Shown here in pieces: positions 8,530 to 17,407 of a DNA stretch of 64,000 bases (positions are counted from its first letter, which is position 1; each line of letters begins with the position of its first letter). Below the pieces are notes generated by a model. That model was not told where the DNA came from. It did no database searches and was given only the letters and a program-made list of their open reading frames with translations. Origin of the DNA: Poseidonibacter parvus (GTDB lineage: Bacteria > Campylobacterota > Campylobacteria > Campylobacterales > Arcobacteraceae); the NCBI RefSeq assembly GCF_001956695.1, contig NZ_CP019070.1, positions 1,612,001 to 1,676,000 on the forward strand. The letters are read 5' to 3'. The position numbers and the translations under genes are program-made.

Positions 8530-9786
8530 TTAAACCATATGTGAAAGTTTTTCTCTGTATTGCTCTAAGTTAAACTCTTTAACTCTAGCAACTCCAGTTT
8601 CAACTGCAGCATTTGCAACAGCAGCTGATACTTCAACCATTAATCTTTTGTCAAATGGAGTTGGAATAATATAGTCTCTTCCATAAGTTAAATCTCCAAA
8701 TAATACTTTTAATTCAGGATATAAAGGTTGTTTAGCTAATTCAGCAATTGCTTTTGCAGCTGCTATTTTCATTTCCATATTAATTTTTTTAGTTTGCACA
8801 TCTAAAGCACCTCTAAAAATAAAAGGGAAACCTAATACATTATTTACTTGATTTGGGAAATCTGATCTTCCTGTACCAATAATTGCTTTTGGTTTAACTT
8901 CTCTTACTTCTTCAGGGAAAAGTTCAGGTGTAGGATTTGCTAAAGTAAATACAATTGGTTCTTCTGCCATTAAAGCAATAAGCTCTTTAGTAAAACTTCC
9001 AGGTTTTGATAATCCTAAAACCATATCAGCATTTGTAAACGCTTCTTCCATAGTTGTAGCTTCAGAAGTTACAAAATCTTGTTTATATTTATTTAAATCA
9101 CTTCTTCCTGAATGTACTACACCTTTTGAATCACACATGATTAGGTTTTTAATACCTGCACCTTTGTACATAGTTGAACATGCAACTGCTGATGCACCAG
9201 CACCTACAACTACAACTTTCATGTCTTCAAGTTTTTTACCCATCATTTCAGCAGCATTCATAAGTGCAGCTGTTGTAATAATTGCTGTTCCGTGTTGGTC
9301 ATCATGCATAACAGGAATATCAAGTTCTTCAATTAATCTTCTTTCAATTTCAAAACACTCAGGAGCTTTTATATCTTCTAGGTTAATTCCACCAAAAGTA
9401 GGAGAAATAGCTTTTACAATTTCACAAAATTTATCAACATCAGTTTCATCAACTTCAATATCAAAAGAATCAACTGCGGCAAACTTTTTGAATAATACAG
9501 CTTTTCCTTCCATTACAGGTTTTGAAGCTATTGCTCCAATATTACCAAGACCTAAAACAGCTGTTCCGTTTGAAATAACTGCAACTAAGTTTCTTTTTGA
9601 AGTATATTCATAAGCTAATTCTGGATTAGCTTGTATTTCTTCACATGGAAATGCAACACCTGGAGAATATGCTAAAGATAAATCTCTTTGTGATTCTAAT
9701 CTTGTAGTTGCTTTAATAGCAACTTTTCCAGGTGTTGGTACCCTGTGATAATCTAATGCTTCATTTTTTGTAACCTTATTACTCAT
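8530..9786 (-). CDS. NAD(P)-dependent malic enzyme (oxaloacetate-decarboxylating)
   Basis: A 418-residue malic enzyme of the short bacterial type, lacking the phosphotransacetylase tail of MaeB. It converts malate to pyruvate and CO2 with reduction of NAD(P). Visible features are the N-terminal SPGVAFPC segment, the metal-binding EDIKAPECFEIE (~145), HDDQHGTA (~160), and the Rossmann motif VVGAGASA (~190). The ATG at 9786 has AAAGGAT upstream. It is a single-gene unit with a ~310-bp upstream spacer. Cofactor preference cannot be read with confidence. Confidence 0.93.
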   Translation of the reverse strand: MSNKVTKNEALDYHRVPTPGKVAIKATTRLESQRDLSLAYSPGVAFPCEEIQANPELAYEYTSKRNLVAVISNGTAVLGLGNIGAIASKPVMEGKAVLFKKFAAVDSFDIEVDETDVDKFCEIVKAISPTFGGINLEDIKAPECFEIERRLIEELDIPVMHDDQHGTAIITTAALMNAAEMMGKKLEDMKVVVVGAGASAVACSTMYKGAGIKNLIMCDSKGVVHSGRSDLNKYKQDFVTSEATTMEEAFTNADMVLGLSKPGSFTKELIALMAEEPIVFTLANPTPELFPEEVREVKPKAIIGTGRSDFPNQVNNVLGFPFIFRGALDVQTKKINMEMKIAAAKAIAELAKQPLYPELKVLFGDLTYGRDYIIPTPFDKRLMVEVSAAVANAAVETGVARVKEFNLEQYREKLSHMV

Positions 9787-10097
9787 TATAATCCTTTAAA
9801 TTTCTGCTAATTTTCTAAGTGCTCAAATAGTAACAAAAAGAAACTTAAATAAAATAAAAAAATGGATATTATCATCAATAAAGCATCTTTTAAGCTATTT
9901 ATGTAAAAGTTATGTAATCAAAAAATATTAGTATATTTTTTTAATCTATACTTAATATATTTAAATTTCTAAAATCTCTTAAGTTTTCTTACATGTATTG
10001 ATAGTTAGGCTTTGTAGTTTAAAAAATATAATTCTAACTTATATTATTTTTTTATAAATATAATATATTTATAATATAGATTTTTTGAATTATATAT
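9787..10097. other. AT-rich spacer without a recognised gene
   Basis: This 311-bp stretch upstream of the malic enzyme gene is extremely AT-rich, with runs such as TATAATATATTTATAATATA near 10057-10076. I see no ORF, tRNA or convincing hairpin. It presumably holds the malic enzyme promoter. Confidence 0.5.
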
Positions 10098-10766
10098 TTA
10101 TAATTTAATAATTCCCGCAAATCTTCCAGTTTTGGAGTTCTTTCTATAAGAATAATGTACTTTACTTGTACATTTTGTACATATATTGGCAACAATGATA
10201 TTTTCAACTCCATTCTTTAATAAAATCGATTTATTAATTCCTTGTAAATCAATGTTTCTTCCATTAATAAACTCTTTTCCAAATGATGTTTTTACAATGT
10301 TTACTAACTCAGGGCTTACTTCATAACAACATTGTTGAATACTTGGACCCATAATAGCTTTTATATTTTTAGGATTACAAGAAAACTCTTCTTTCATTTT
10401 ATTTACTGCAACTTCAACAATTTTTAGAAAAGTTGAGTTTCGTCCTGCATGAAGTGCTGCTATTACACCTTTTTTTTCATCATGTAAAAGTATTGGTATA
10501 CAATCAGCTACCATTACCATTAATGGTAAATCTTTTTCATTAGTAATTAAACCATCACAATCATCAATAATTTTAGGGGAACTTGAGTTTACAATTTGAA
10601 CATTATTACCATGAGTCTGATTCATTGAAACTAAATCATTTGGATTATATCCCAATCTTTTAGCAAGTTTATTTCTATTTTTATCAACATTTTCTTTGAC
10701 ATCTCCCACATGATAAGCTAAATTACCATCATCAGTGTTTGTAAAAGTACATATAAAATCATTCAT
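10098..10766 (-). CDS. pgeF: Peptidoglycan editing factor PgeF / YfiH, laccase-domain purine nucleoside phosphorylase family
   Basis: A 222-residue YfiH-family (DUF152) protein. The family's zinc site is visible as NQTHGN (~48), DCIPILLHD (~88) with ALHAGR following, and GPSIQQCCYEV (~141). Members have been described as purine nucleoside phosphorylases with laccase-like activity and as peptidoglycan precursor editing factors. The length is slightly below average (~240). It is transcribed away from the methyltransferase-aroE pair, with a ~60-bp divergent promoter region (10767-10825). Confidence 0.88.
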   Translation of the reverse strand: MNDFICTFTNTDDGNLAYHVGDVKENVDKNRNKLAKRLGYNPNDLVSMNQTHGNNVQIVNSSSPKIIDDCDGLITNEKDLPLMVMVADCIPILLHDEKKGVIAALHAGRNSTFLKIVEVAVNKMKEEFSCNPKNIKAIMGPSIQQCCYEVSPELVNIVKTSFGKEFINGRNIDLQGINKSILLKNGVENIIVANICTKCTSKVHYSYRKNSKTGRFAGIIKL

Positions 10767-10825
10767 ATAAAAGCCTATTTAAAAAGTAAATTTTGATATA
10801 ATACCATTTTTTAAAAGGGATTGGA

Positions 10826-11434
10826 ATGAATAGATTTGATGAAGCATCAAAAACATGGGATAAAAAACAATCAAGTATGGAAAGCTCAGATACTTGTGTT
10901 AAAGACCTACTCTCAAAAATAGATTTAAAAGAAGATGCAAATATCTTAGATTATGGATGTGGTACAGGTTTTATATCTTTTGCTTTAAATAATCAAACAA
11001 ACAATGTTATTGGGATGGATTATTCTGATGGGATGGTTGAAATATTTAATAAAAAAGCTTTAGAGCTTGATTGTGAGAATATAAAAGCAATTAAACATAA
11101 TATGAATGAAGAAGAACTACCAAAAAATAATTTTGATTTAGTAATTTCATCAATGACAATGCATCATATCAAAGACACAAAGATGTTTCTAAGAAAATGT
11201 AAAGATGCAATAAAAACTGATGGAATTATTTGTATAAATGACTTATATGAAGAAGATGGAACTTTTCATGCAAAACATAAAAATGATGGTGTTGAACATT
11301 TTGGTTATGAAAAAAACACCTTACTAAAACTAATTGAAGAAGTAGGACTTAAACTTATTTCTTATAAATTAATATATACACATTATAGAAATGAAAAAGA
11401 ATATCCTCTATTTAATTTAATAGTAAAAAAATAA
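10826..11434 (+). CDS. Class I SAM-dependent methyltransferase
   Basis: A 202-residue methyltransferase with the SAM-binding motif I ILDYGCGTGF (~41-50), an acidic loop (GMDYSDGMVE) and a post-motif MTMHHIKDT typical of UbiE/methyltransferase-11 family enzymes. The substrate is unknown. It is 11 bp upstream of aroE and likely co-transcribed. The ATG at 10826 has AAGGGA upstream. No membrane segment is seen. Confidence 0.82.
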   Translation: MNRFDEASKTWDKKQSSMESSDTCVKDLLSKIDLKEDANILDYGCGTGFISFALNNQTNNVIGMDYSDGMVEIFNKKALELDCENIKAIKHNMNEEELPKNNFDLVISSMTMHHIKDTKMFLRKCKDAIKTDGIICINDLYEEDGTFHAKHKNDGVEHFGYEKNTLLKLIEEVGLKLISYKLIYTHYRNEKEYPLFNLIVKK

Positions 11435-11445
11435 AAGGAAAAACA

Positions 11446-12240
11446 TTGGAAAAATTCGTAATCTTTGGAAACCCTGTATCTCATTCAAAATCTCCACAAA
11501 TGCAAAATGCAGGATTTAAAGCACTTAATTATGATGGAAACTATGATAAACATCACTTAGAAGATGGAAGTATTATAAAAGAAGAGTTTATAAAAAACTC
11601 ATATGAAGGCGCAAATATTACAGTTCCACACAAAGAACATGCCTTTGCAAATGCAGATGAAGTAAGAGGAATAGCAAAGAAAATACAAGCTGTAAATACC
11701 TATATAAATGAAAATGGAAAAGTAATTGCTTATAATACTGATGCACCTGGATTTTTAAAAGCAATAGAATCATTTGGTAAAATAAAATCAGTTTTATTAC
11801 TAGGAGCTGGTGGTACTGCTAAAGCCATTGCTCTTGCCTTACAAGAAAAAAATATTGAGGTAACAGTTTTAAATAGAAGCGAAGGAAAACTAGAGTTTTT
11901 TAAAAATGAAAATATCACTTCATACTCTTGGGATAACTTTGAAATAAAAGAGTTTGATTTAGTTGTAAACTCTACAAGCGCAGGACTTAAAGATGATTAT
12001 TTACCTTGTGATAAAAAGCTTTTAGAAGATGTATTTAAAACAGCAAAATATGCTTTTGATTGCGTTTATGGAAAAATTACACCCTTTTTAGCTCTTGCAA
12101 AAGAAAATGGTCTTGAAATAAAAGACGGAGAGGATATGCTACTTTATCAAGGGGTTTTAGCCTTTGAATATTTTACAAAACAAAAAGTTGATAATACTAT
12201 TTCTGAGGCTATGAGAAAGGGATTAAAAGATAAGTCATAA
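11446..12240 (+). CDS. aroE: Shikimate dehydrogenase
   Basis: AroE reduces 3-dehydroshikimate to shikimate with NADPH in the chorismate pathway. The substrate motif NPVSHSKSPQMQN is at residues 8-20, and the catalytic Lys-Asp pair lies in NITVPHK (~57) and NTDAPG (~97). The NADP motif GAGGTAKA is at ~120, and the C-terminal EDMLLYQG near residue 228 is family-typical. It is 264 residues and starts with TTG at 11446 behind AAAAGG. The last 91 bp of the gene are duplicated 5.3 kb downstream (17431-17521), showing that something inserted at this 3' end. Confidence 0.94.
   Translation: MEKFVIFGNPVSHSKSPQMQNAGFKALNYDGNYDKHHLEDGSIIKEEFIKNSYEGANITVPHKEHAFANADEVRGIAKKIQAVNTYINENGKVIAYNTDAPGFLKAIESFGKIKSVLLLGAGGTAKAIALALQEKNIEVTVLNRSEGKLEFFKNENITSYSWDNFEIKEFDLVVNSTSAGLKDDYLPCDKKLLEDVFKTAKYAFDCVYGKITPFLALAKENGLEIKDGEDMLLYQGVLAFEYFTKQKVDNTISEAMRKGLKDKS
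12141..12231 (+). repeat. Left copy of the aroE 3'-end direct repeat
   Basis: This segment of aroE matches 17431-17521 at 86 of 91 positions. Three of the five differences are synonymous in the aroE frame. The two copies bracket the restriction-modification segment like attL and attR of an integrated element. Immediately after it, GATAAGTCA (12229-12237) and TGACTTATC (12244-12252) form a 9-bp hairpin over the stop codon. Confidence 0.8.
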
Positions 12241-12403
12241 CATTGACTTATCTACACCATATCTACCCTTGCATCAAACTTTTTTACTTACTACTATTTA
12301 TAAATTTGGAGAACCAAATATTGAGAAACTAATACCAATAGTGATTGTAAATAGTATAGAATTATTAGGAGAAAATCTAGGAAGATATAGAAAAATATTA
12401 TAA
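12241..12403 (+). pseudogene. Possible protein remnant at the left edge of the island
   Basis: A frame free of stops from about 12229 ends at TAA 12401-12403 and encodes a non-random looking sequence that includes KFGEPNIEKLIPIVIVNS and GENLGRYRKIL. It has no ATG in a useful place and no ribosome site. I do not recognise the family. It looks like the C-terminal ~50 residues of a gene truncated by the aroE junction. Confidence 0.3.
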
Positions 12404-12455
12404 AAATAAAAGAAATCAGAACAAGTAATTTGATATCCAATATTTAATTAATAGT

Positions 12456-12496
12456 ATAGTTATTATTTTGCTAAATTTAGATAAAATAATAACTAT
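12456..12496. promoter_or_regulatory. 41-bp nested inverted repeat upstream of the type IIG gene
   Basis: ATAGTTATTATTTT (12456-12469) is repeated perfectly in inverted orientation at 12483-12496. The spacer contains a second perfect palindrome, CTAAATTTAG (12471-12480). The element ends 27 bp before the ATG of the restriction-modification gene, so it could be an operator or a 5'-UTR hairpin that limits expression. No control-protein gene is adjacent. Confidence 0.55.
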
Positions 12497-12523
12497 TAAT
12501 AATATTTATAAGGTTTTATTGTA

Positions 12524-15500
12524 ATGTCAATGTTTCAAAAGTCAGTATTAAAAAGTTTTTCACAAGACGAAAGTTTAGTAGCTATTAGGTGGGCAGAGTT
12601 TCAAAAGTTTTTATCAAAAGTAGATTATATTAAAACAGTAAAAGAAGAGAAATATCAAGATGGTTTCTTAAAAGATATTTTTGAGTCTTGTTTAGGTTAT
12701 ACCCTTGATATGACAGACCCTTCTAATTTTAATTTAGAAAGAGAAAAGAAAAATGAAACTGACGCAAAGAAAGCTGATGGTGTTATATATCTAAATAATG
12801 AAGTTATTGGAGTAATTGAGTTAAAAGCACAAGATACAAAAAATCTTGATAAAATTGAAGCACAAGCTTTTAATTATCATAATTCACATTCAAACTCAAA
12901 ATATATAATAATCTCAAACTTTGATGAACTAAGATTTTATATTGATAAAAAAACTTCTTATGAAAAGTTTTCACTTTTTAACCTAAGTTATGAAGATTTT
13001 AAAAAACTTCATTTACTTTTATCATATGAAAGTATTAAAGAAAATATACCTTTAAAGATAAAAGAAAAAACAGCAAATTTTGAAGCAGAAGTATCAAAAG
13101 AGTTATATAAAGACTTCTCACAATTTAGAAATCATTTATTTGGAAATATTGTTAAAAACAATATAGAACTTGATAAAACAATAGCATTAAGACTTACTCA
13201 AAAGCTATGTGATAGAATTATATTTATTCTATTTGCAGAAGATAGAGGATTATTAACTGCAAACACAATAAAAGAGATTAGAGAAGAGTTTATTAATCAG
13301 AAATTCACAGATTATAAACTTTTTGATATATATAAGTTCTACTTCAAAGCTATCAATGAGGGAAATAGTAAATTAGATATTCCAAAATATAATGGTGGAT
13401 TATTTGCTAATGATACTCAACTTGATAGTCTTGTAATTGATAATGAAATATTAGATTTAGAAGCTCAAAAATTAAGTGATTATGACTTTGAAAGTGAAGT
13501 ATCTGTAAATATCTTAGGACATATCTTTGAGCAGTCATTAACAGACTTAGAAGAAATGCAATCAAATATAGATAATACTGATTTTGATAAAACTAAATCA
13601 AAAAGAAAAAAAGACGGTGTATTTTATACTCCTGAATATATTACAAAATATATAGTAGATAATACTCTTGGAAAAATGTGTAATGAAAAAAGAGAAGAGT
13701 TAAAAATTACAAATGTTATTGCACCGAAAAATCTAAAAAAATTAAATAAAACAGAACAGAAAACAAAAGACAATTTAGAAAGCTATAAAGATTGGTTATT
13801 TAATCTAAAAATACTTGACCCTGCTTGTGGAAGTGGAGCATTTTTAAATCAAGCATTAGAACACCTAATAAAAGAACATAACCAACTTCAAAATGATTTA
13901 GCTCTTATGGGAGATTTATTCTCTTCTTATACAGTAGAAGAAAGTGTATTAGAACATAATTTATATGGTGTAGATATAAATGAAGACGCAGTAGAAATTG
14001 CTAAATTATCTTTATGGTTGAGAACTGCTCAAAAAGGAAGACCACTTACAAAGTTAGCAGATAAAATACTTTGTGCAAATTCACTTTTAAAAATGCCATT
14101 TGAAAAAGGAAGTTTTGATATTGTAATTGGTAACCCTCCTTATGTAAGAGTTCAAGGTTTAAAATCTAATTATGAAAATGAAACTTCTCTTTATGAAGAA
14201 AAATATGTAAGTGCAACAGGTAAATATGATTTATATGCTTTATTTTTAGAAATGAGTTTTAAAATGTTAAATAAAAAAGGTAAATTATCTTATATTTTAC
14301 CTCATAAATTCCTAGTTGTTGATGCAGGAAAAGGTATAAGAAACTTCTTATCACAAAATAAAGCAGTTGAAAACTTATTACATTTTGGAAGTGAAATGGT
14401 ATTTGAAGACGCATCAGCATATACTTGTATTATTACACTATCACATAATAATGAAGAATTAAAATTTAAGCATTTGAAACCTAATGAAATATTTGATAAT
14501 TTTGAATATGATAATATTAATTTTGATACATTAAATGCAGAAAAATGGAATTTAACGAAAAATGAAATTATAAGTATTATAAACAAAGTTAAAGCTTTTC
14601 CAAAAAAATTCAATAATGTATTTTCAGATAATTTTAAAGGTGTTGATATTACTATGGGAGATAATATCTACATGATGAGTGGTTCTTTTAAAGAAAACCT
14701 TTTTATAGGCTACTCAAATAGACTAAAATCATGTGTTGAAATAGAAAAAGAAATAGTAAAGCCATTATTAAAGGGACAAGATATAAAAAAATACAATGAA
14801 CTTAATACAGATCTTTATGTTATATACCCTCATTATTTAGATATAAATAATACTACAAAACCATATACAGAAGAAGAGTTATCTATAAAGTTTCCACTTA
14901 CTTATTCATATTTTTTAAACTTCAAAGAAGAATTTATAGAAAAGAAAAAAAGATATAAAACTAATGCAAAGTATTGGTATTCACTACATAGAGCTAGAAA
15001 TATTAATAATTTTGAAACTAAAAAACTTATTACTCCTTTTATTTCAGAAGGTTCCAATTTTACTTTTGATGAAAACAATTCTTTCTTTAACGCAAATAAT
15101 TATGGATTAATTAAAAATAAAAATGAAGAACTTCATCTTAAATACTTTTTAACTATTTTAAATTCTAACTTAACTTGGTTTTTAATAAAAAATATTAGTT
15201 CTGAATTAAGAGGTGGTTTCTTTCAATATTCTCCAACTTATTTGGAAGAGATTACTTTTCCTAAAATTAAAAATGATACACCTTACATAATAAAAGCTGA
15301 TTTAATGCTTGAATTAAATAAAAAACTAAATAAGATAAAAGAGAATTTTTTAAATGAATTAGAACTTGAAAAAATATCTAAAAAACTACAATCTTTTGAA
15401 CTTTTAGAATTTGAAGATTTTGTTAAAGAATATAAAAAAGCTAAGAAATTAAAATTTAAAGACAAATTAGAAGAAAGAAACTTTAAAAATGATTGGAAAG

Positions 15501-15637
15501 CTCTTTTTGAAAATGATAAAAAAGAAGTTTTAGAATTACAAAATCAAATCAATCAATCAAATAAAGAAATAGATAACATGGTTTATAAACTATATGGCTT
15601 AACAGAAGAAGAAATATCAATAATTGAGAATAACTAA
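12524..15637 (+). CDS. Type IIG restriction-modification enzyme (Eco57I-like)
   Basis: A single 1037-residue polypeptide that combines DNA cleavage and adenine methylation. The N-terminal PD-(D/E)xK nuclease site is visible as D85, then E99-L-K101 in VIELKAQD. A helical linker leads to the N6-adenine methyltransferase with SAM motif I LDPACGSGAF (~428-437) and catalytic motif IV IGNPPYVRV (~533-541). The last ~350 residues would hold the target recognition domain (RGGFFQYSPTYLEEI near 905 is typical) and a coiled coil. It is the main cargo of the aroE-linked island. The recognition sequence cannot be predicted from sequence alone. The frame is intact, so activity is plausible. Confidence 0.9.
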   Translation: MSMFQKSVLKSFSQDESLVAIRWAEFQKFLSKVDYIKTVKEEKYQDGFLKDIFESCLGYTLDMTDPSNFNLEREKKNETDAKKADGVIYLNNEVIGVIELKAQDTKNLDKIEAQAFNYHNSHSNSKYIIISNFDELRFYIDKKTSYEKFSLFNLSYEDFKKLHLLLSYESIKENIPLKIKEKTANFEAEVSKELYKDFSQFRNHLFGNIVKNNIELDKTIALRLTQKLCDRIIFILFAEDRGLLTANTIKEIREEFINQKFTDYKLFDIYKFYFKAINEGNSKLDIPKYNGGLFANDTQLDSLVIDNEILDLEAQKLSDYDFESEVSVNILGHIFEQSLTDLEEMQSNIDNTDFDKTKSKRKKDGVFYTPEYITKYIVDNTLGKMCNEKREELKITNVIAPKNLKKLNKTEQKTKDNLESYKDWLFNLKILDPACGSGAFLNQALEHLIKEHNQLQNDLALMGDLFSSYTVEESVLEHNLYGVDINEDAVEIAKLSLWLRTAQKGRPLTKLADKILCANSLLKMPFEKGSFDIVIGNPPYVRVQGLKSNYENETSLYEEKYVSATGKYDLYALFLEMSFKMLNKKGKLSYILPHKFLVVDAGKGIRNFLSQNKAVENLLHFGSEMVFEDASAYTCIITLSHNNEELKFKHLKPNEIFDNFEYDNINFDTLNAEKWNLTKNEIISIINKVKAFPKKFNNVFSDNFKGVDITMGDNIYMMSGSFKENLFIGYSNRLKSCVEIEKEIVKPLLKGQDIKKYNELNTDLYVIYPHYLDINNTTKPYTEEELSIKFPLTYSYFLNFKEEFIEKKKRYKTNAKYWYSLHRARNINNFETKKLITPFISEGSNFTFDENNSFFNANNYGLIKNKNEELHLKYFLTILNSNLTWFLIKNISSELRGGFFQYSPTYLEEITFPKIKNDTPYIIKADLMLELNKKLNKIKENFLNELELEKISKKLQSFELLEFEDFVKEYKKAKKLKFKDKLEERNFKNDWKALFENDKKEVLELQNQINQSNKEIDNMVYKLYGLTEEEISIIENN

Positions 15638-15640
15638 AAT

Positions 15641-16132
15641 ATGGATAATTCATTAACTACTTACATTGCTATATATGGTGCTATACTTTCTTCTATTGCT
15701 ATTATAATTAATATTTTACAATATAATCATTCTAAAAAAGAAAAAGAATTAAAGTTTGATTTTTTTTCAACCAAGAATAAATATTATGATATTAACTTGA
15801 AAAATATGAATAGTCCTTATGACCCAATGACAGGAAGTGGTGGAGCTAATACTGCTCACTTATATGATATAACAGTAAAAAATCTAGGTAGTATTGATTT
15901 ATATATAAATGAAATATACGGTGTCTCAAAAGACGATAATAACCATTACGTATTATTAGAAAAAAACTCTATAAGTTCTCTATCTAAATTAGACAAGAAA
16001 GATAATATATCAATTAAACCAAAGTCATCAAAAGACTTTAAATTATATTTTTCAAAAGGTAGTGAAAGTTTTGATTTAAAAAGTGTAATAGTAATAGATG
16101 GAACAGCTAGGAAAATAGAAAAAAGAGTTTAA
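15641..16132 (+). CDS. Unknown protein with one N-terminal membrane helix
   Basis: A 163-residue protein with a single predicted membrane segment (IAIYGAILSSIAIIINIL, ~8-25). The remainder is a beta-rich domain with the phrase HLYDITVKNLGSIDLYINEI (~86-105). It begins 3 bp after the restriction-modification stop codon, so it is almost certainly co-transcribed. I do not recognise the family. The layout (membrane anchor plus Ig-like domain) resembles the protein encoded at 57570-58262. The role in the island is unknown. Confidence 0.72.
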   Translation: MDNSLTTYIAIYGAILSSIAIIINILQYNHSKKEKELKFDFFSTKNKYYDINLKNMNSPYDPMTGSGGANTAHLYDITVKNLGSIDLYINEIYGVSKDDNNHYVLLEKNSISSLSKLDKKDNISIKPKSSKDFKLYFSKGSESFDLKSVIVIDGTARKIEKRV

Positions 16133-16147
16133 ATAAGGATTAACAAA

Positions 16148-16372
16148 TTGATAAAAATTACTATTTATAATATTGATGGAAGTATGCAAACACCTTGGGA
16201 AGAGAATTCAAACTTTATTGATAAATTATATCAATTGGAAGAAATGGGTTATAAAGGTAAATATTTACTAGATACTTTAATAACTGACGATTGGGGTGTT
16301 CCTCCTTCATCTGTTATAATTGAGGGAATTTATAAAAATGAAAAAGTTAAAAGAATGATTAGCTATGAATAA
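16148..16372 (+). CDS. Small protein of unknown function (74 aa)
   Basis: A 74-residue soluble protein rich in acidic and aromatic residues, with a TTG start at 16148 after AAGGATTAACAA. It shows no membrane segment or recognised motif. It lies 15 bp after the membrane protein and 21 bp before the HNH-like gene, so it is part of the same island transcript. The tight spacing and suitable ribosome site argue that it is real. Its function is unknown. Confidence 0.6.
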   Translation: MIKITIYNIDGSMQTPWEENSNFIDKLYQLEEMGYKGKYLLDTLITDDWGVPPSSVIIEGIYKNEKVKRMISYE

Positions 16373-16393
16373 TAAACTTGAAAAAGAATTAAA

Positions 16394-17113
16394 ATGAATT
16401 GTTGGATATGCGGAAAAATAGCTAATTCAAGAGAGCATAAAATTAAAAAATCATTATTAAAAAATGTTTTTAAAGAAGATTTTGAAAATAAAAATATGAG
16501 ACATGTAAAAGAAGGTCAAACTACTAAATTAGCTGGTCCTAATTCTAACAAAGTGAAATTTAAACAAGTTATATGTGAAGATTGTAATAATAGTAAAACA
16601 CAAGCTTATGATTTGTCATTTGATATATTCATAGATTATATAAGACAAAATTATATTAATATTAATAAATATAGAATGATAAATTTTAAAGAAGTATTTG
16701 GAGAAAGTTTTTCTATTCAGCAAACAAATTTATATAAATTCTTTGTAAAGATTTTAGGTTGCGATTTGAGTGAATATGGATTTAATGTTCCTACTGATTT
16801 AATTGAACTATTAGATAAAGAGATATTTAAAACTAAACTCATTATCACTTTTTCAATAAATGAAGAAATTATCAATTCAAACTTCCCTATAAACTCTAAA
16901 CTTGGGAATGGATATTTAATTACAACCCAAAATAACTTATTGACAAAAAAAGAAATAGATACAAAATATAGGTTTGAGATTGATTTATTTTATTTACGAA
17001 TAAACTTCTTTTATAATTGTTCCACTGATATAGGAACTGGCTCTGACTGGGTTTCAGACAAGCAATATTTATATATTGGAACAAGTAAAGATATGAATAA
17101 AAATTTAATATAA
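16394..17113 (+). CDS. HNH-like nuclease-fold protein of the island
   Basis: A 239-residue protein with a zinc-ribbon HNH arrangement at its N-terminus: CWICG (residues 3-7), then REHKIKKSLL (~14-23) giving the catalytic-type His, then VICEDCNNSKT (~59-69) with the second Cys pair and Asn. The rest (70-239) is unrecognised. It closes the island operon and is followed directly by a terminator. HNH proteins of this type accompany restriction or other defence genes. Whether it is a nuclease here is inference. Confidence 0.68.
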   Translation: MNCWICGKIANSREHKIKKSLLKNVFKEDFENKNMRHVKEGQTTKLAGPNSNKVKFKQVICEDCNNSKTQAYDLSFDIFIDYIRQNYININKYRMINFKEVFGESFSIQQTNLYKFFVKILGCDLSEYGFNVPTDLIELLDKEIFKTKLIITFSINEEIINSNFPINSKLGNGYLITTQNNLLTKKEIDTKYRFEIDLFYLRINFFYNCSTDIGTGSDWVSDKQYLYIGTSKDMNKNLI

Positions 17114-17116
17114 ACC

Positions 17117-17146
17117 CCTAAACCCACTTGGTGGTTTAGGTTTTTT
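17117..17146 (+). terminator. Rho-independent terminator of the island operon
   Basis: CCTAAACC (17117-17124) pairs with GGTTTAGG (17133-17140), an 8-bp GC-containing stem with an 8-nt loop, followed by six T residues (17141-17146). It begins four bases after the HNH-like stop codon. Confidence 0.85.
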
Positions 17147-17148
17147 AC

Positions 17149-17312
17149 CTATTGAGTTATCATTTCTTTTTCTTCTTGTGGTAATAGCTTACTATTTAAT
17201 ATAAGTTTTTTTATTGTTTCTTTTCTTTATAAGTTATGCAGTATGCTTTATCACCATTTTGTAATGTTTGATAATTGACACCTACATATTTTTTAGATTT
17301 TTCTCTTGTCAT
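17149..17312 (-). pseudogene. Decayed N-terminus of a tyrosine-recombinase integrase
   Basis: An ATG at 17312 with AAAGG upstream opens a 33-codon frame that reads MTREKSKKYVGVNYQTLQNG then DKAYCITYKEKKQ before a TAA at 17211-17213. The pattern K-Y-x-G-V-x-Y-x-x-L-x-N-G-D-K-x-Y is that of the arm-binding N-terminal domain of phage-type tyrosine integrases. A second frame continues with IKKLILNSKLLPQEEKEM to a stop at 17149-17151, suggesting a frameshift before loss of the catalytic domain. Its position just inside the right aroE repeat is where an island integrase is expected. The family call rests on the N-terminus only. Confidence 0.58.
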
Positions 17313-17407
17313 TTTTTACCTTTTTTATCTACCCATACAGTATAATTTAATGTAGATAAATATATTTATATAAAATCCTATATATAGTGTAATTATAGGA
17401 AAATTAA

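Noticed and set aside
9137-9613. A 158-codon plus-strand ORF inside the malic enzyme gene
   Set aside because: It lies wholly antisense to a clearly functional enzyme gene, has no ribosome site, and its composition is that of a reverse-frame shadow.
10021-10097. AT-rich repeats that might be an origin or iterons
   Set aside because: The TATAATATATTTATAATATA-like runs are low-complexity in an already very AT-rich genome, with no DnaA-box cluster or replication gene nearby.
12229-12252. Hairpin over the aroE stop codon as a terminator
   Set aside because: The 9-bp stem is real, but it has no T tract and is AT-rich, so I did not list it as a separate terminator.
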